Source of the DNA: Artemia franciscana
Taxonomy: Eukaryota > Arthropoda > Branchiopoda > Anostraca > Artemiidae
DNA: 64,000 nt
Assembly: GCF_032884065.1 (NCBI RefSeq)
Contig: NC_088868.1
Coordinates: forward strand, 11,470,335 to 11,534,334
Direction: 5' to 3'
Part shown: positions 1 to 10,500 of the stretch, one piece after another
Layout: every line of letters begins with the position of its first letter
How positions within the stretch are numbered: position 1 is the stretch's first letter
Program-made: the position numbers and the translations under genes
The notes under the pieces: model-generated
The model's input: only the letters and a program-made list of their open reading frames with translations
Told to the model about the DNA's origin: nothing
Database searches by the model: none

Positions 1-31
1 CCACAATTCTGCTTTTAAAACAATTAAAAGC

Positions 32-504
32 TTTAGCGTAAAGAGCGAGGGATTGCGGAGAGGACAACCCATTTCATATACGGAGTAATTTCTGTTCGTT
101 TTAAGTTTTAATGTCGCTCCTTACTTTCAGTTAAAAAACTAAGTTTTTTTTTATTTAATTTCTGAACGTTTTTGAATTAATGCATGTTTGATTTTGGCTT
201 TCCGCACATAAATTATTAAAATAAAATTTGTATATTAATTCTTTTTTTGGCTAAATGACTTTCTCTTAGTTTTCATCAGACGATTTTGAGAAATAAGGGG
301 TGGGGAAGGAGGCCTAGTTGCCCTCCAATGTTTTGGTTACTTAAAAAGGCAACTAGAACTTTTAATTTTTACAGAACGTTTTTATTAGTAAAAAATATAC
401 GTAACTTAAGAATTAACTTACGTAACACACTTTTATATTCTTATATTTTATTATGTATACGAGGGGGTTTGTACCCTCGTTAATACCTCGCTCTTTACAC
501 TAAA
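32..504. mobile_element. Short non-autonomous element with 19-bp inverted ends
   Basis: Ends TTTAGCGTAAAGAGCGAGG (32-50) and its inverse at 486-504 differ at one base. The interior at about 275-410 shares the 'GGCCTAGTTGCCCTCCAA ... ACTTAAAAA' block with the longer repeats at 776, 2200 and 9010, so this looks like a short derivative of that family. No coding capacity. Confidence 0.6.
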
Positions 505-572
505 TCGTAAATTTTGTCCCAATTCTTTAAGAATGACCCCTAGAAAGGCCGTAGAATAAATAGTTGAAATTA

Positions 573-650
573 CTAAAAATACTTCAGCATAAAGAGCGAG
601 GTAGTTATCTCCTCCTAAATACCTCGCTCTTTATGCTAAAGTATTTTTAG
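573..650. repeat. Near-perfect hairpin with 30-bp arms
   Basis: 573-602 and 621-650 are inverted copies with one mismatch, separated by an 18-nt loop. The arms contain GCATAAAGAGCGAGG, the same end motif as the 32-504 element. It is probably two element ends head to head, or a solo foldback end. Confidence 0.7.
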
Positions 651-775
651 AACCCCTTATATGCGTAATAATCTCTGTTCGTTTTAAGTTTCAATGCTAC
701 TCCTTACTTTCAATTGAAAAAACGTTTTCATGTTTATTTTTTCATTGTTTTTTTATAGTAATGTTAGAAAATCGT

Positions 776-1509
776 GCGCCCTTTTCATTGAATTTTTCTT
801 CCCCCATGACATGTTCCTCCAAGGAAAGATCCTCCCACGTAGGCCCTTTCCTTAAACCCCACCCCCAAACCAAAAAAAATCCCCCTGAAAACGTCTGTAC
901 ACTTCCCAATAACCATTACTGTATGTAAACACGGGTCAAAGTTTGTAACTTGCAGCCCTTCCCCCAGGGATTATGGGGGAGTAAATCCTTTCTAAAGACA
1001 TAGTTATTATGGTTTTCGACTATGCGAAACAAAATGGCTATCTCAAAATTTTGATCCGTTGACTTTTGGATAAAAATGAGCGTGGGAGGGGGCCTAGGTG
1101 CCCTCCAATTTTTTCGGTCACTTAAAAAGGGCACTAGAACTTTTCATTTCCGTTAGAATGAGCCCTCTTGCGACATTCTGGGACCACTTGGGCGATATGA
1201 TGACCCCTGGGAAAAAAAAACGCTGATACGCTGAATGCGATGGTGTTACTGTCGTTAAGATCATATGACTTTTGGGTGGTGTTTCCCCCTATTTTCCAAA
1301 ATAAGGCAAATTTTCTCAGGCTCTTAACTTTTGATGACAAAGACTAAATTTGGTATATTTAGAGATACATTTTGATATATATTTAGAATCAGCATGAAAA
1401 TCCGATTCTTTTGATGTATCTTTTAGCATCAAAATTCCTTTTTTACAGTTTCGTTTACTATTGAGCCGGGTCGCTCCTTACAACAGTTCGTTACCACGAA
1501 CTGTTTGAA
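776..1509 (+). mobile_element. Dispersed repeat family, copy 1 (internally deleted)
   Basis: Closely matches 2200-3018 from GCGCCCTTTTCATTGAAT to the hairpin ACAGTTCGT-TACC-ACGAACTGT at 1483-1504. It lacks about 115 bp present in copy 2 after the A-run near 1210. No intact ORF spans it; the short ORFs inside are shared noise. Probably a non-autonomous transposon. Confidence 0.65.
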
Positions 1510-2199
1510 AGTCTATGCCCATTTGAAATCCGCGTTCTAACTTCTCCATCCATTGTGTCTCTGATTTGCGGCAGTTAAGCATTCATATTTATTGGAATCT
1601 ACTAGCTTTTAGGATCAATATTGTACGGCATATTAAAGAAAACTTAAAGCGGGTTATGGTAAAATAGTAGCTAATCGTGGTCATTATTATCGAAAAGCGC
1701 TCGCATTGCTATACACTAGTTTTTGCGACCATTCAATACTTTTCCTATCTGGTATTTCACCTATCCTGAAAAAAAGACAAGATCTGGCTGAATTGTGTAT
1801 ATTATATTTCCGCTATTGTAAGTTTCTGATTCATTTACCCCGGTCTTATAGGAAAAAGAAAATAATTCGGTATTTCGGGGGTTCTGACATTATTACTCCT
1901 TTGCGGAAGTTAGGCTCAAAATTGGAAAAGGATTATATTTTTTCTCTGTGCCCCTTCCACCTCTTAGTTCATTTATTTTCCCGTTAGTTTTCCCCTTTTT
2001 TCGCTTTATAGTTGTGTTATCTCTTAGCAGTTCTTTCGTTAGTTGAGTTATGGTTCTGGTATATATGTTTTATTGCTCGTATAGTTGTGTTATTTTCAAA
2101 TTATACTCCATAATAGAGAGGCTCCGAACACCCAGCATTGTATATTAAGCTCTGAATTTGATGTTTTTTTCTAACGTGACCAGATTCGTCCTGCGCCCT

Positions 2200-3018
2200 G
2201 CGCCCTTTTCATTGAATTTGTTTTCCCCCATGACATATTTCTCCAAGGAAAGATCCTCCCACATAGCCCCCTCCTCTCAACCCTACCCCAAAACCAAAAA
2301 AAATCCCCCTGAAAACGTCTGTACACTTCACAATAACCATTATTATATGTAAACACAGGTCGAAGTTTGTAACTTGCAGCCCCTCCCCCAGGGACTGTGG
2401 GGGAGTAAGTCATCCCGAAAGACATAGTTTTTATGGTTTTCGACTATGCTGAACGAAACGGCTATCTCAAAATTTAGATCCGTTGACTTTGGGAAAAAAA
2501 TGAGCGTGGGAGGGGGCCTAGATGCCCTCCAATTTTTTTGGTCACTTAAAAAGGGCACTAGAACTTTTCATTTCCGTTATAATGAGCCCTCTTGCGACAT
2601 TCTAGGACCACTTGGTCGATACGATGACCCCTGGAAAAAAAAAAAAAAAACAAATAAACACGCACCCGTGATTTGTCTTCTGGCAAAAAATACAAAATTC
2701 CACATTTTTGTAGATAGGAGCTTGAAACTTTTACAGTAGAGTTCTCTGATAAGCTGAATCTGATGGTGTCATTTTCGTTAAGATCCTACGACTTTTAGGG
2801 GATGTTTCCCCCTATTTTCCTAAATAAGGCAAATTTTCTCAGGCTCGTAACTTTTGATGGGTAAGGCTAAACTTGATGAAACTTATATATTTAAAATCAG
2901 CATTAAAATGCGATTCTTTTGATGTAGCTATTGATATCAAAATTGCATTTCTTAGAGTTTTGGTTACTATTGAGCCGGGTCGCTCCTTACTACAGTTCGT
3001 TACCACGAACTGTTTGAT
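2200..3018 (+). mobile_element. Dispersed repeat family, copy 2
   Basis: Fullest copy in the window, with the same 3' end as copy 1: TTGAGCCGGGTCGCTCCTTA followed by the 9-bp-stem hairpin at 2992-3013. The shared homology ends a few bases later (TTTGA). No transposase is visible. Confidence 0.65.
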
Positions 3019-3347
3019 TTCGGTATTTTTCATTTCTAGCGTCGTAATCACAACACTTCAAAAAGACATTTACCACACTAATAGCATCTGAAGCCTAATT
3101 ACTTTTAAACTCTTTTAGCACCGTCTCTACTTCGTTTTTACAAAAAAAAACTCTTTCGCTTCCAAATTATTGAATATTTTCTCATTATCTTCGATTTCGT
3201 TTTCTACAATTTCACCAAGGCTTAACTGATTCAAAAATCAAAGCCTTATGCAGGGGGACCCCTCCATCCCCCAAAATGTTTGTCAAACTCGCAAAAATAT
3301 AACAAAAACTAATATGAACAAATTTTCGGTGCGTCTTTTAAAGTTTA
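3019..3347. other. Intergenic, nothing recognised
   Basis: AT-rich sequence between a repeat copy and a possible coding fragment. It holds short A and C runs (about 3,353-3,376). No gene signal seen. Confidence 0.5.
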
Positions 3348-3644
3348 TTAGTACCCCCCCCCCTCCCAAAAAAAAACGAAGGAATTTAGTGAACACTTCC
3401 CCAAGTCCCAATTTAAAGAGATATTATTATTTATTTTGAGGTTAATTTCGATCGATTCCTGAACAAGCTGTTTTATCCCCAAATCATTACTAATGACAGA
3501 AAAATTTTCTAAAAGTATTTTGTGGCAGTAGTCACTAAATTGTTTATCAAATTTAATTAAAAATGATCTAACAAAATATTTCGTTAAAACAATTTCTAAT
3601 AGTATTGAACAAGTTACAAAAAGACCTTTGAGGCAAACTGCCAA
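3348..3644 (-). pseudogene. Unrecognised 98-codon reading frame, possibly retroelement endonuclease tail
   Basis: The C-terminal half (KILLENFSVISNDLGIKQLV then QESIEINLKINNNISLN) has the look of the end of a GIY-YIG-type domain as found in some retroelements, ending in a homopolymer region. There is no matching N-terminal part and no start context. A chance ORF in AT-rich DNA is a real alternative. Confidence 0.25.
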
Positions 3645-4684
3645 AAAAGCAAGATTAGCTTTGAAAGCTTGTATTCAATTATTATTATTTTTTTAATGAA
3701 TTTATCATCTCACGTCATTTTATTTATTAGTCCTGGTTGAACTCCGTATAAGTAAGGATGCTAGGGCTGTTTTAAAAAGTTTTTTAAAAACATTTTTAGT
3801 TTAACTTTCACATTTTAATGTAAGTATATATTTCTGGTGTCGTGCTGAAGACGACCCTTGGACATACGGCTGAAATATTTACTGAATTGAATTCCACTGT
3901 CTTGAAAAATTTCCCAATTATTTCTAAGCTGTGTTTGTTTGATATGAAAAGGCAGTGTGTTCTTCAACGCTATTTATATTACTCTTTCACTATCATATTG
4001 ACCAATCTACTGATTTCAGTTACGTGATTCTATGATTAGTAACTGACAGATACCTCAGTTTTCTCAGGAGAAGTTAAATTTTAATTCAATTTAATAGCTA
4101 TAGATACTACAAAAAAGGTACTTAATTTCTTCAGTTAGATCGGAGATGGGTTTCTAAGCCATGGGAGTATCGGAGGTAGACCTGAAAAACGAAATATTTC
4201 ATCAGCGACCTTTAGGATAACCAATAAAAAAAATTTTAACGGGTAACAAAATAAAATGTAATGTATTCGATAAAATAGCACAAGCACGTCAATGAAATTA
4301 TTGAAATATTTAATACAATTGGAATAATTGGACAATTTAATCATCCCCTATAGAAATTAGCAATAAAATAGGTAAATTTTTTATTTCATTATCGACACAA
4401 CCAGATTCATAACATGACACTTATCTAATTTTGCATTTATTTTTTCTCAATCTTCCCACTCACATGTCTGTAAAGTTAATTTCTTAGGTAGTCTGTCATA
4501 CAAGTCCGTCCAACAGGACAATTTGCCAACTTTGGCTGTCCGCAGCCCACATTAAGGCTCCAAAGCTTTAGTGAAGCCACTCTAAAAGGTCCAAAATGGT
4601 AGAAGTAGGACAAACTACAGTACTTCCAAAGACCAGAGGCTCCCTTTGAAGGACAGGTCCTAACAGCATTAGTGACAGTGTTCT
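3645..4684. other. Intergenic, nothing recognised
   Basis: AT-rich; the short ORFs on both strands lack conserved motifs or coding-like composition. A moderately GC-richer patch begins near 4,490. Confidence 0.45.
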
Positions 4685-4900
4685 AGAAGCAAATCATCTC
4701 CCTCTTCCTGAGCCACTTATTCTTCTTGTGATTATGTTTAGGATTAAAAATCCTGATATTCTTCCTAAAATCCATATGTTTTAAGAAGAAAATGCGTAGG
4801 ATTGACTATTCAAGAAATAGACTCGGTCCTGAGGAAGCTTCTCCCGAGTGACACCCCTGAGGGAGACTATCCCTTCAACGACATCGGCGGATTTCTTTGA
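4685..4900 (+). pseudogene. Unrecognised coding-like fragment with frameshift
   Basis: Two adjacent frames look coding: one reads LPLPEPLILLVIMFRIKNPD and stops, and the frame beside it continues with RRKCVGLTIQEIDSVLRKLL then PSDTPEGDYPFNDIGGFL and a stop near 4,900. Composition is higher in GC than its surroundings. This fits a frameshifted 3' end of a transposon or host-gene fragment. I do not recognise the family. Confidence 0.3.
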
Positions 4901-4911
4901 ATGGAGATTCA

Positions 4912-5040
4912 ATGACAATATTTATTTTATGACTATTTATTATTTATGACTATTTTATTTATGATTATTTATATTTATTTTTATGACTATTTATTTTATT
5001 TTATGACTTCAATGACTATTTTTATGTTTATTTAAAATTT
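4912..5040. repeat. Degenerate TGACTATTTATTTTA tandem repeat
   Basis: About eight imperfect copies of a 13-17-nt AT-rich unit (ATGACTATTTATTTT and variants) in a row. Confidence 0.7.
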
Positions 5041-6582
5041 AAATAGCAGATCAGATAATTTGGTGTGCTTTGGAAAGCAGTTCTTGTTTAAATGAAAATC
5101 TACTTGATTGTATAACAAAAACCCGATGCAAAAATTCATCACGCAAAATGCATCATTTGTAAAATCAGTCCACGTACACATAAGGATGAGATATAAGCCA
5201 CCCAAAATGTCACCTTCGCGAAACTTAGCTAACAGCCACAGATGGGTCAAATATTGGCCGAAGTTCACCGAAGAATTGGCAAAAGGCTGACAATCGTGGG
5301 AGACCATCGTTCAGAGGTATTGTTCAGATACCGCTTGAGGCGAAAACACCTGGTCCAGCTGCAAGCAAGTGAGCAAGATTTAACATGGCACTAACATGAA
5401 TTTAAAACGGCGAGTGTCATAGACTGCGCATGCTTTACACAGCTGAATAAAAAAAAACGATTATAAGATTAGCGTCAAAGGCAGCATAGCACCACAGATT
5501 AAAGTTAATAAGAGTGAACTTCTTTGGCATTCCATTTGTAATGGTTATTTGCATTTGTTTTTGTTGTCACAGACCAACTTGAGTTGTATATTAGGAGTCT
5601 CCTTAAACATTTCAACTCGTACAGTAGGTGAAAAAAGAAACCTTTTTGAGAATTCTAACAACCGTATTAAGCTCTTCAATTGTTTTTAATAAACAATATA
5701 ATACCACAACCGAATATGATTGTAAAAAAGGTCGTTGTCAGAATATCAAAAGCATAATAATAATATAATGCGAAGTAATGATAATAATACAATAATAATA
5801 ATATAAATAATAATAATAATGCGAAGTAATAATAATAATGTGAATTTTTCCTGCTTGAAATACTTCCAAAAGGATAGGTGTGTGGAAAGACCTATAATGG
5901 GTGTGCGTGAAAGAAAAAACGCTGAGAACCACATGACAAGGAAGACAAAAATATTTAACTAGTGGCATCCCATCTTTAGGGAGGGAAGTGACATGGGCGA
6001 AATCGCCCTTGTGAGTATCAAATGGTCTGATTAATAATTTGCTACCGAGTGAATATATAAATTTGATTATATTACCAAATATGCCTATGAAATTCTTCTA
6101 TGATTTGAAGATGAGTTTGTGATTTGTTTTTTATTACTTTCATGGTGCTAGATCAAACTTTGTAAAAAATTGTATCGAGGTAAACATTTTGAAACAAGAG
6201 TCTACTAAGTAGGCTGCTAAGTAGAAATTAAAATAAAATTTAGAAATTGTCTGTGGACAACAGAAATATTATTCCCAGACAGAAGAAAGAAAAATTACAA
6301 TCATAGGCACATACAACCAACATTTCAGTTTAGTCTCTACGTTTAAAAAGGGCATTTATGTATCGAGTTTTGTAGGGACCCTTCAGATATTTATCAGAAG
6401 GATGAGAGGATTAACAACCCTCCCCACCCGAGGGTACAGATATGGCGCCAACGTTGATGCACTAGATTCCATTCCTCTCAGGCAAACCGGATGTTCAGTT
6501 AGCAGCGGCTATAACACACTAAAAGGGTGTAACAGTGTAAACACACAAACAAGCTGAAATTATAATTCCTGGAAAGCTTAAG
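5041..6582. other. Intergenic, nothing recognised apart from an AAT microsatellite
   Basis: 5,745-5,845 is an (AAT)n-rich stretch with two GCGAAGTAAT interruptions. The rest has only short ORFs without recognisable domains. GC-rich scraps at 6,410-6,530 may be old repeats. Confidence 0.45.
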
Positions 6583-7010
6583 AAAAAGTTTATTTTTTAA
6601 GGCCAAATACCTAACCTCTCGGCAATCACACTTATTTAACAAAAAACCCAAAACTTTTTAGAGATAGGATCCTAAAAAGGATTTTACTGTGCCCTAAGTT
6701 CACGAAAATTTAGGGACTGGGGAAAAAGTTAATTTTTTAAGGGAAGATATCTAACCTCTCGATAATCAAACTTATTTAACAAAAACTACAAAACTTTTTA
6801 GGGATAGGATTGTCTGTGCTGTCTGTGCCCTGTGCCTTGAGTTCACGAACATTTAGGGACTGGGGAAAAAGTTTATATTTTCAGGAAAAATGCCTAACCT
6901 CTCAACAATCACACTTATTTAACAAAAACTACAAAACTTTTTAGGGATAGGATTATCTCCCTGTCCCGTCAGTTCACGAAAATTTAGGGACTGGGGCGAA
7001 ATTTATTTTT
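6583..7010. repeat. Three-unit tandem repeat, about 140 bp per unit
   Basis: Units begin near 6,583, 6,723 and 6,867, each with 'CTAACCTCTCG-CAATCA', 'ACTTATTTAACAAAAA' and 'TTTAGGGACTGGGG'. Units differ by small substitutions and indels. They lie downstream of the DJ-1 3' end. Confidence 0.8.
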
Positions 7011-7265
7011 TAATATGAAGGGGAGGGGATAAATAGCCCCTTCCCCCATCCAAAAATATATTTTTCAGATCCCAGGGAGGTGCGAAAAATCTAGCGGGAG
7101 GGGGCAAAGAAACTCCCGATTGAAGCCTCTGTTATATCCCCTTTGTTTTTTAGTTATATTTTTAAAGAATTAAAATGGGGGGATACATTTCAACCAAGAT
7201 TAAAAATATTTGACATAAAGATGGCTTACCAGCTCAAAAATGCCCCCCTCCCTCTTCATAGTAAA

Positions 7266-7271
7266 TTTATT
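7266..7271 (-). promoter_or_regulatory. Candidate poly(A) signal of DJ-1
   Basis: An AATAAA hexamer on the minus strand, about 125 nt after the DJ-1 stop codon and at a plausible 3' UTR distance. Other AT-rich matches exist in this DNA, so it is a best candidate only. Confidence 0.45.
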
Positions 7272-7396
7272 AGTCCCAGAGCCTCCTTTAATGATGCAGT
7301 AAGAAAAATGGCCTTCATTTATGAAATATACCTGAAAAAGCAAGGAATCCAGCTGTTCCCCCCAAACATGCAAAAGAAAAAAATACCTTTTAAAAA

Positions 7397-7536
7397 TCAG
7401 AAAGCACTATAGTCGACAGGCTGCATAACCATAAACTTCGCAATTTTTTCACAAACTTCAGGTGACAGTAACTCGTGAATTATCAGCAAAGCGAAGTTTA
7501 TCGCAGTTCCAGGTCCACGACTTGTAATTATTTTGC
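7397..7536 (-). CDS. DJ-1: DJ-1 coding exon 5 and stop
   Basis: Starts after a TTTCAG acceptor with KIITSRGPGTAINFALLIIH, the conserved DJ-1 C-terminal strand and helix, and ends VDYSAF followed by TGA at 7397-7399. The tail is slightly longer than in human DJ-1. The preceding intron, 7,537-12,143, is 4.6 kb. Confidence 0.95.
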
Positions 7537-10500
7537 CTGAAACCAAAAAATTAACAAATCAATTCAAATTAAAGCCAGATCAAACAGACACTTTCAACAT
7601 ATCATAATTTTTGACCTTTAGAGTTATTATTGGACATAGAAAGATGTTCAAAATAAAACTGAATATTTTTAAATCAGACACTAACGAACATCTGTTTAGT
7701 CCAAACCTATTCGTTGTTCGTAGCTAGGCATTGGTGACAAGTGTTGTACAGACCTGAATTATTCTTCCTTTTTTTTAAGCGTTCTTAATTGAACGTCTTA
7801 ACGACTTCCGCACGCCTTAACAGCTTCTGCATAAATTTTCACAACCAGACAATGGTTTTAAAATAGCAAAAGATGACCAGTCTCAGGTGATTAAATGATA
7901 AGATAAACACTAGGGCGATAGCAACAGGAGAAACGTTACATATTTCATATTTGTATTCCAGAAAAAGATACATCATGGTTGCAGCGCAAGCTGCAACCTA
8001 GTAAAGAGCGAACAACAGCCCATAGTAACCAAAAGTAAAAAACGCGTGTTGAAAAAAACTAACTAGTGAAAAAAAATTGTCATCTGACACTGATTTAGGA
8101 ATGGCGACTATTATTCCGGTTCGTCCTAAACGTAAAAGTTTATTGCGAAAAGAAATTTATGGTGATTTCGAAAAAAAAGTCTGAAACCTCTCGAAAATGG
8201 CAACAGATCAACATGAAAAGTATACCATTGGAATCAGCGTGATCAAAAAGTAGGGTAGAGGGAAATTACAGTCCCCCTCCTTAACAACAAGGAAAATCAC
8301 TTTTTTGCATCGGTAGCACTGATGTGTCTCCCGTTTTTTTTTTCTTGTTTTTTTTTTAAGGCCTAGCGGGTTACCAGAACTTCATAGAGAGATGCTTAAT
8401 GACTCATTCAAAAGCTATTTCTCATAATATATGTGTTTCTTATAAATTCCCCCATCTGCAAGTGCCATATGGCACTAAAATCGCACTTTTTGTGCCATTT
8501 CTCAAGGGGTGGCACTAGCAGGCTACCAGAACACCATAGACAGATTTTTTTATGGCTCATATGAAATATATTGCTCATATCTACATTCCTCCTATAAATT
8601 CCACCATCTACAAGTTCCAAATGGCACTAAAAACGGCATATTTGGTGCCATGTCTCAAGTGGAAAATCTGGGGCTATTGGGCAAGCAGAACTTATAAGAG
8701 TTACGTTTAATAACTTATTTGAAAGCTATTTCTCATTCCTACGTGCTTTTTTTGTCAATTCTATCATTCGTAAGTGCGATATAGCACTGAAAACAACACT
8801 TTTGGTGTCACTTGTGGAAAATCTTAGTTTTTGTTAAGTGGGCTATTGTTTTGTGTATTTTTTGTAATTACTTACTTTTTTCATTTTTATATACTTTAAC
8901 TTTAATTGACATACTTTTTCCATTACTATTAGAAGAATGTTAGTCTCTAAGCTTCATGAAATAAAGAAAAAATAAATTTTCAACTGAAAATAAGGTGCAA
9001 CATTAAAACTTACAACGAGAAGAAATTATTACGTATATGAGGGCGGTCGCCCCCTCCTCAACACATCGCTCTTCACGCTACAGTTTTAGGCACTTATAAA
9101 AAAAGTTACTTATTGTTCTAATTAAACGACCCTTGTGTTTCATGAGTCGTTTTTACATAATTCGGACAAAATTTAAACTTTCGTGCAAAGAGCGAGCAAA
9201 AGTGAATCGGTAAAGAGAAAGCAAGACATATAAAGAAATTTCGTATAGGAATTCTGGCAAACTCAGCCAGAGTATAATTTCCCCTAAAGAAATCACCCCA
9301 TGGAAACTTCACTCTCCATGGAAAATTCTCCCAGCAGAAATTCGTCTTCTCCTCCCAGCCAAAAATATATGCATACTTCTCAATAAAAAATAAAACAATG
9401 GGCAATTTTTTCAAGTTGAAAATCTTTCTCTAGGGCTTTAAGGGGTCATTTTATGTCCAAAGACATAATTATTGGGCCTTTCAACTATGCGAGAAAAAAA
9501 AGCTATCTTAAAATTTTAATCAGACGATTTTGGGAAAAAGTGGCGTGGGAGGGGGTCTAGTTGCCCTCCAGTTTTTTGGTCACTTAAAAAGGGCACTAGG
9601 ACTAAAATGAATCATTCCCCCGAACGTTCTAGACCCACTGGGACGATACGATCACCCCTGGGGAAAAAAACAGATAAAAAGCATTCGTGATCTTTCTTCT
9701 GGCAAAATTCATAAAAGTCCACATTTTTGCAGATATGAGCTTGAAACCTCTACAGAAGGGTTAGTTGATACACTGAATCTGATTATATGTATTTCATTAG
9801 AACTCTATGACTTCCATAAAAATCCAAATACAGATCATTGAAATATTGACAGTTTTTTCTGCTCTACCAAAAGTTTTGTATTCATAAAACTTTACAGTTT
9901 CATAGAATATAGTTAAACTAAGAGAAAAGGTTTTTCAACTAAGGTAAGGAGCTAAAACTTAAAATAAATATAAATTACTCTGTATACAAGGGGAACACTT
10001 TGTTCATTAACCAAAAGATTTTTTAAGGCTTTGAAATTTTTTTTTCCAATTGTAAATTTTCTTTAAAATTTGAAAAAAGGTAAACTTCACAATAAAGAGT
10101 AGGGAGCTAAGGAGCAGGCAGCCCCCTTCATAAAAAGACTATTCTGTTCAAATAAGTTCCAAATCTGTTCCTTACTTTCAGTTAAAAAGCTTTTTTTATT
10201 TAATTTCTGATTGTTTTCCAAATCACACCAAGGCATATAACCAAGATATAATTAGAGGTACAGGTCCCTTAAATCCCTGGTTAATTGTTTTTAAAATTTG
10301 TAAATCATTAATTGTACGTTCATTAGTACCATTCAACGTTTAAACTTGCAATTTCAATTTTGGACGGAATTTTAATATACTTAAAAATTGGTAATGAATA
10401 CTAATTTTGGTGAAAAGTCCTTGTTAATATTACGATTAAAGAATTTCCGTTGGATGAAAAGGAGTATAATTGTTTGAATGGATGGAAATTAAGTGAGACT

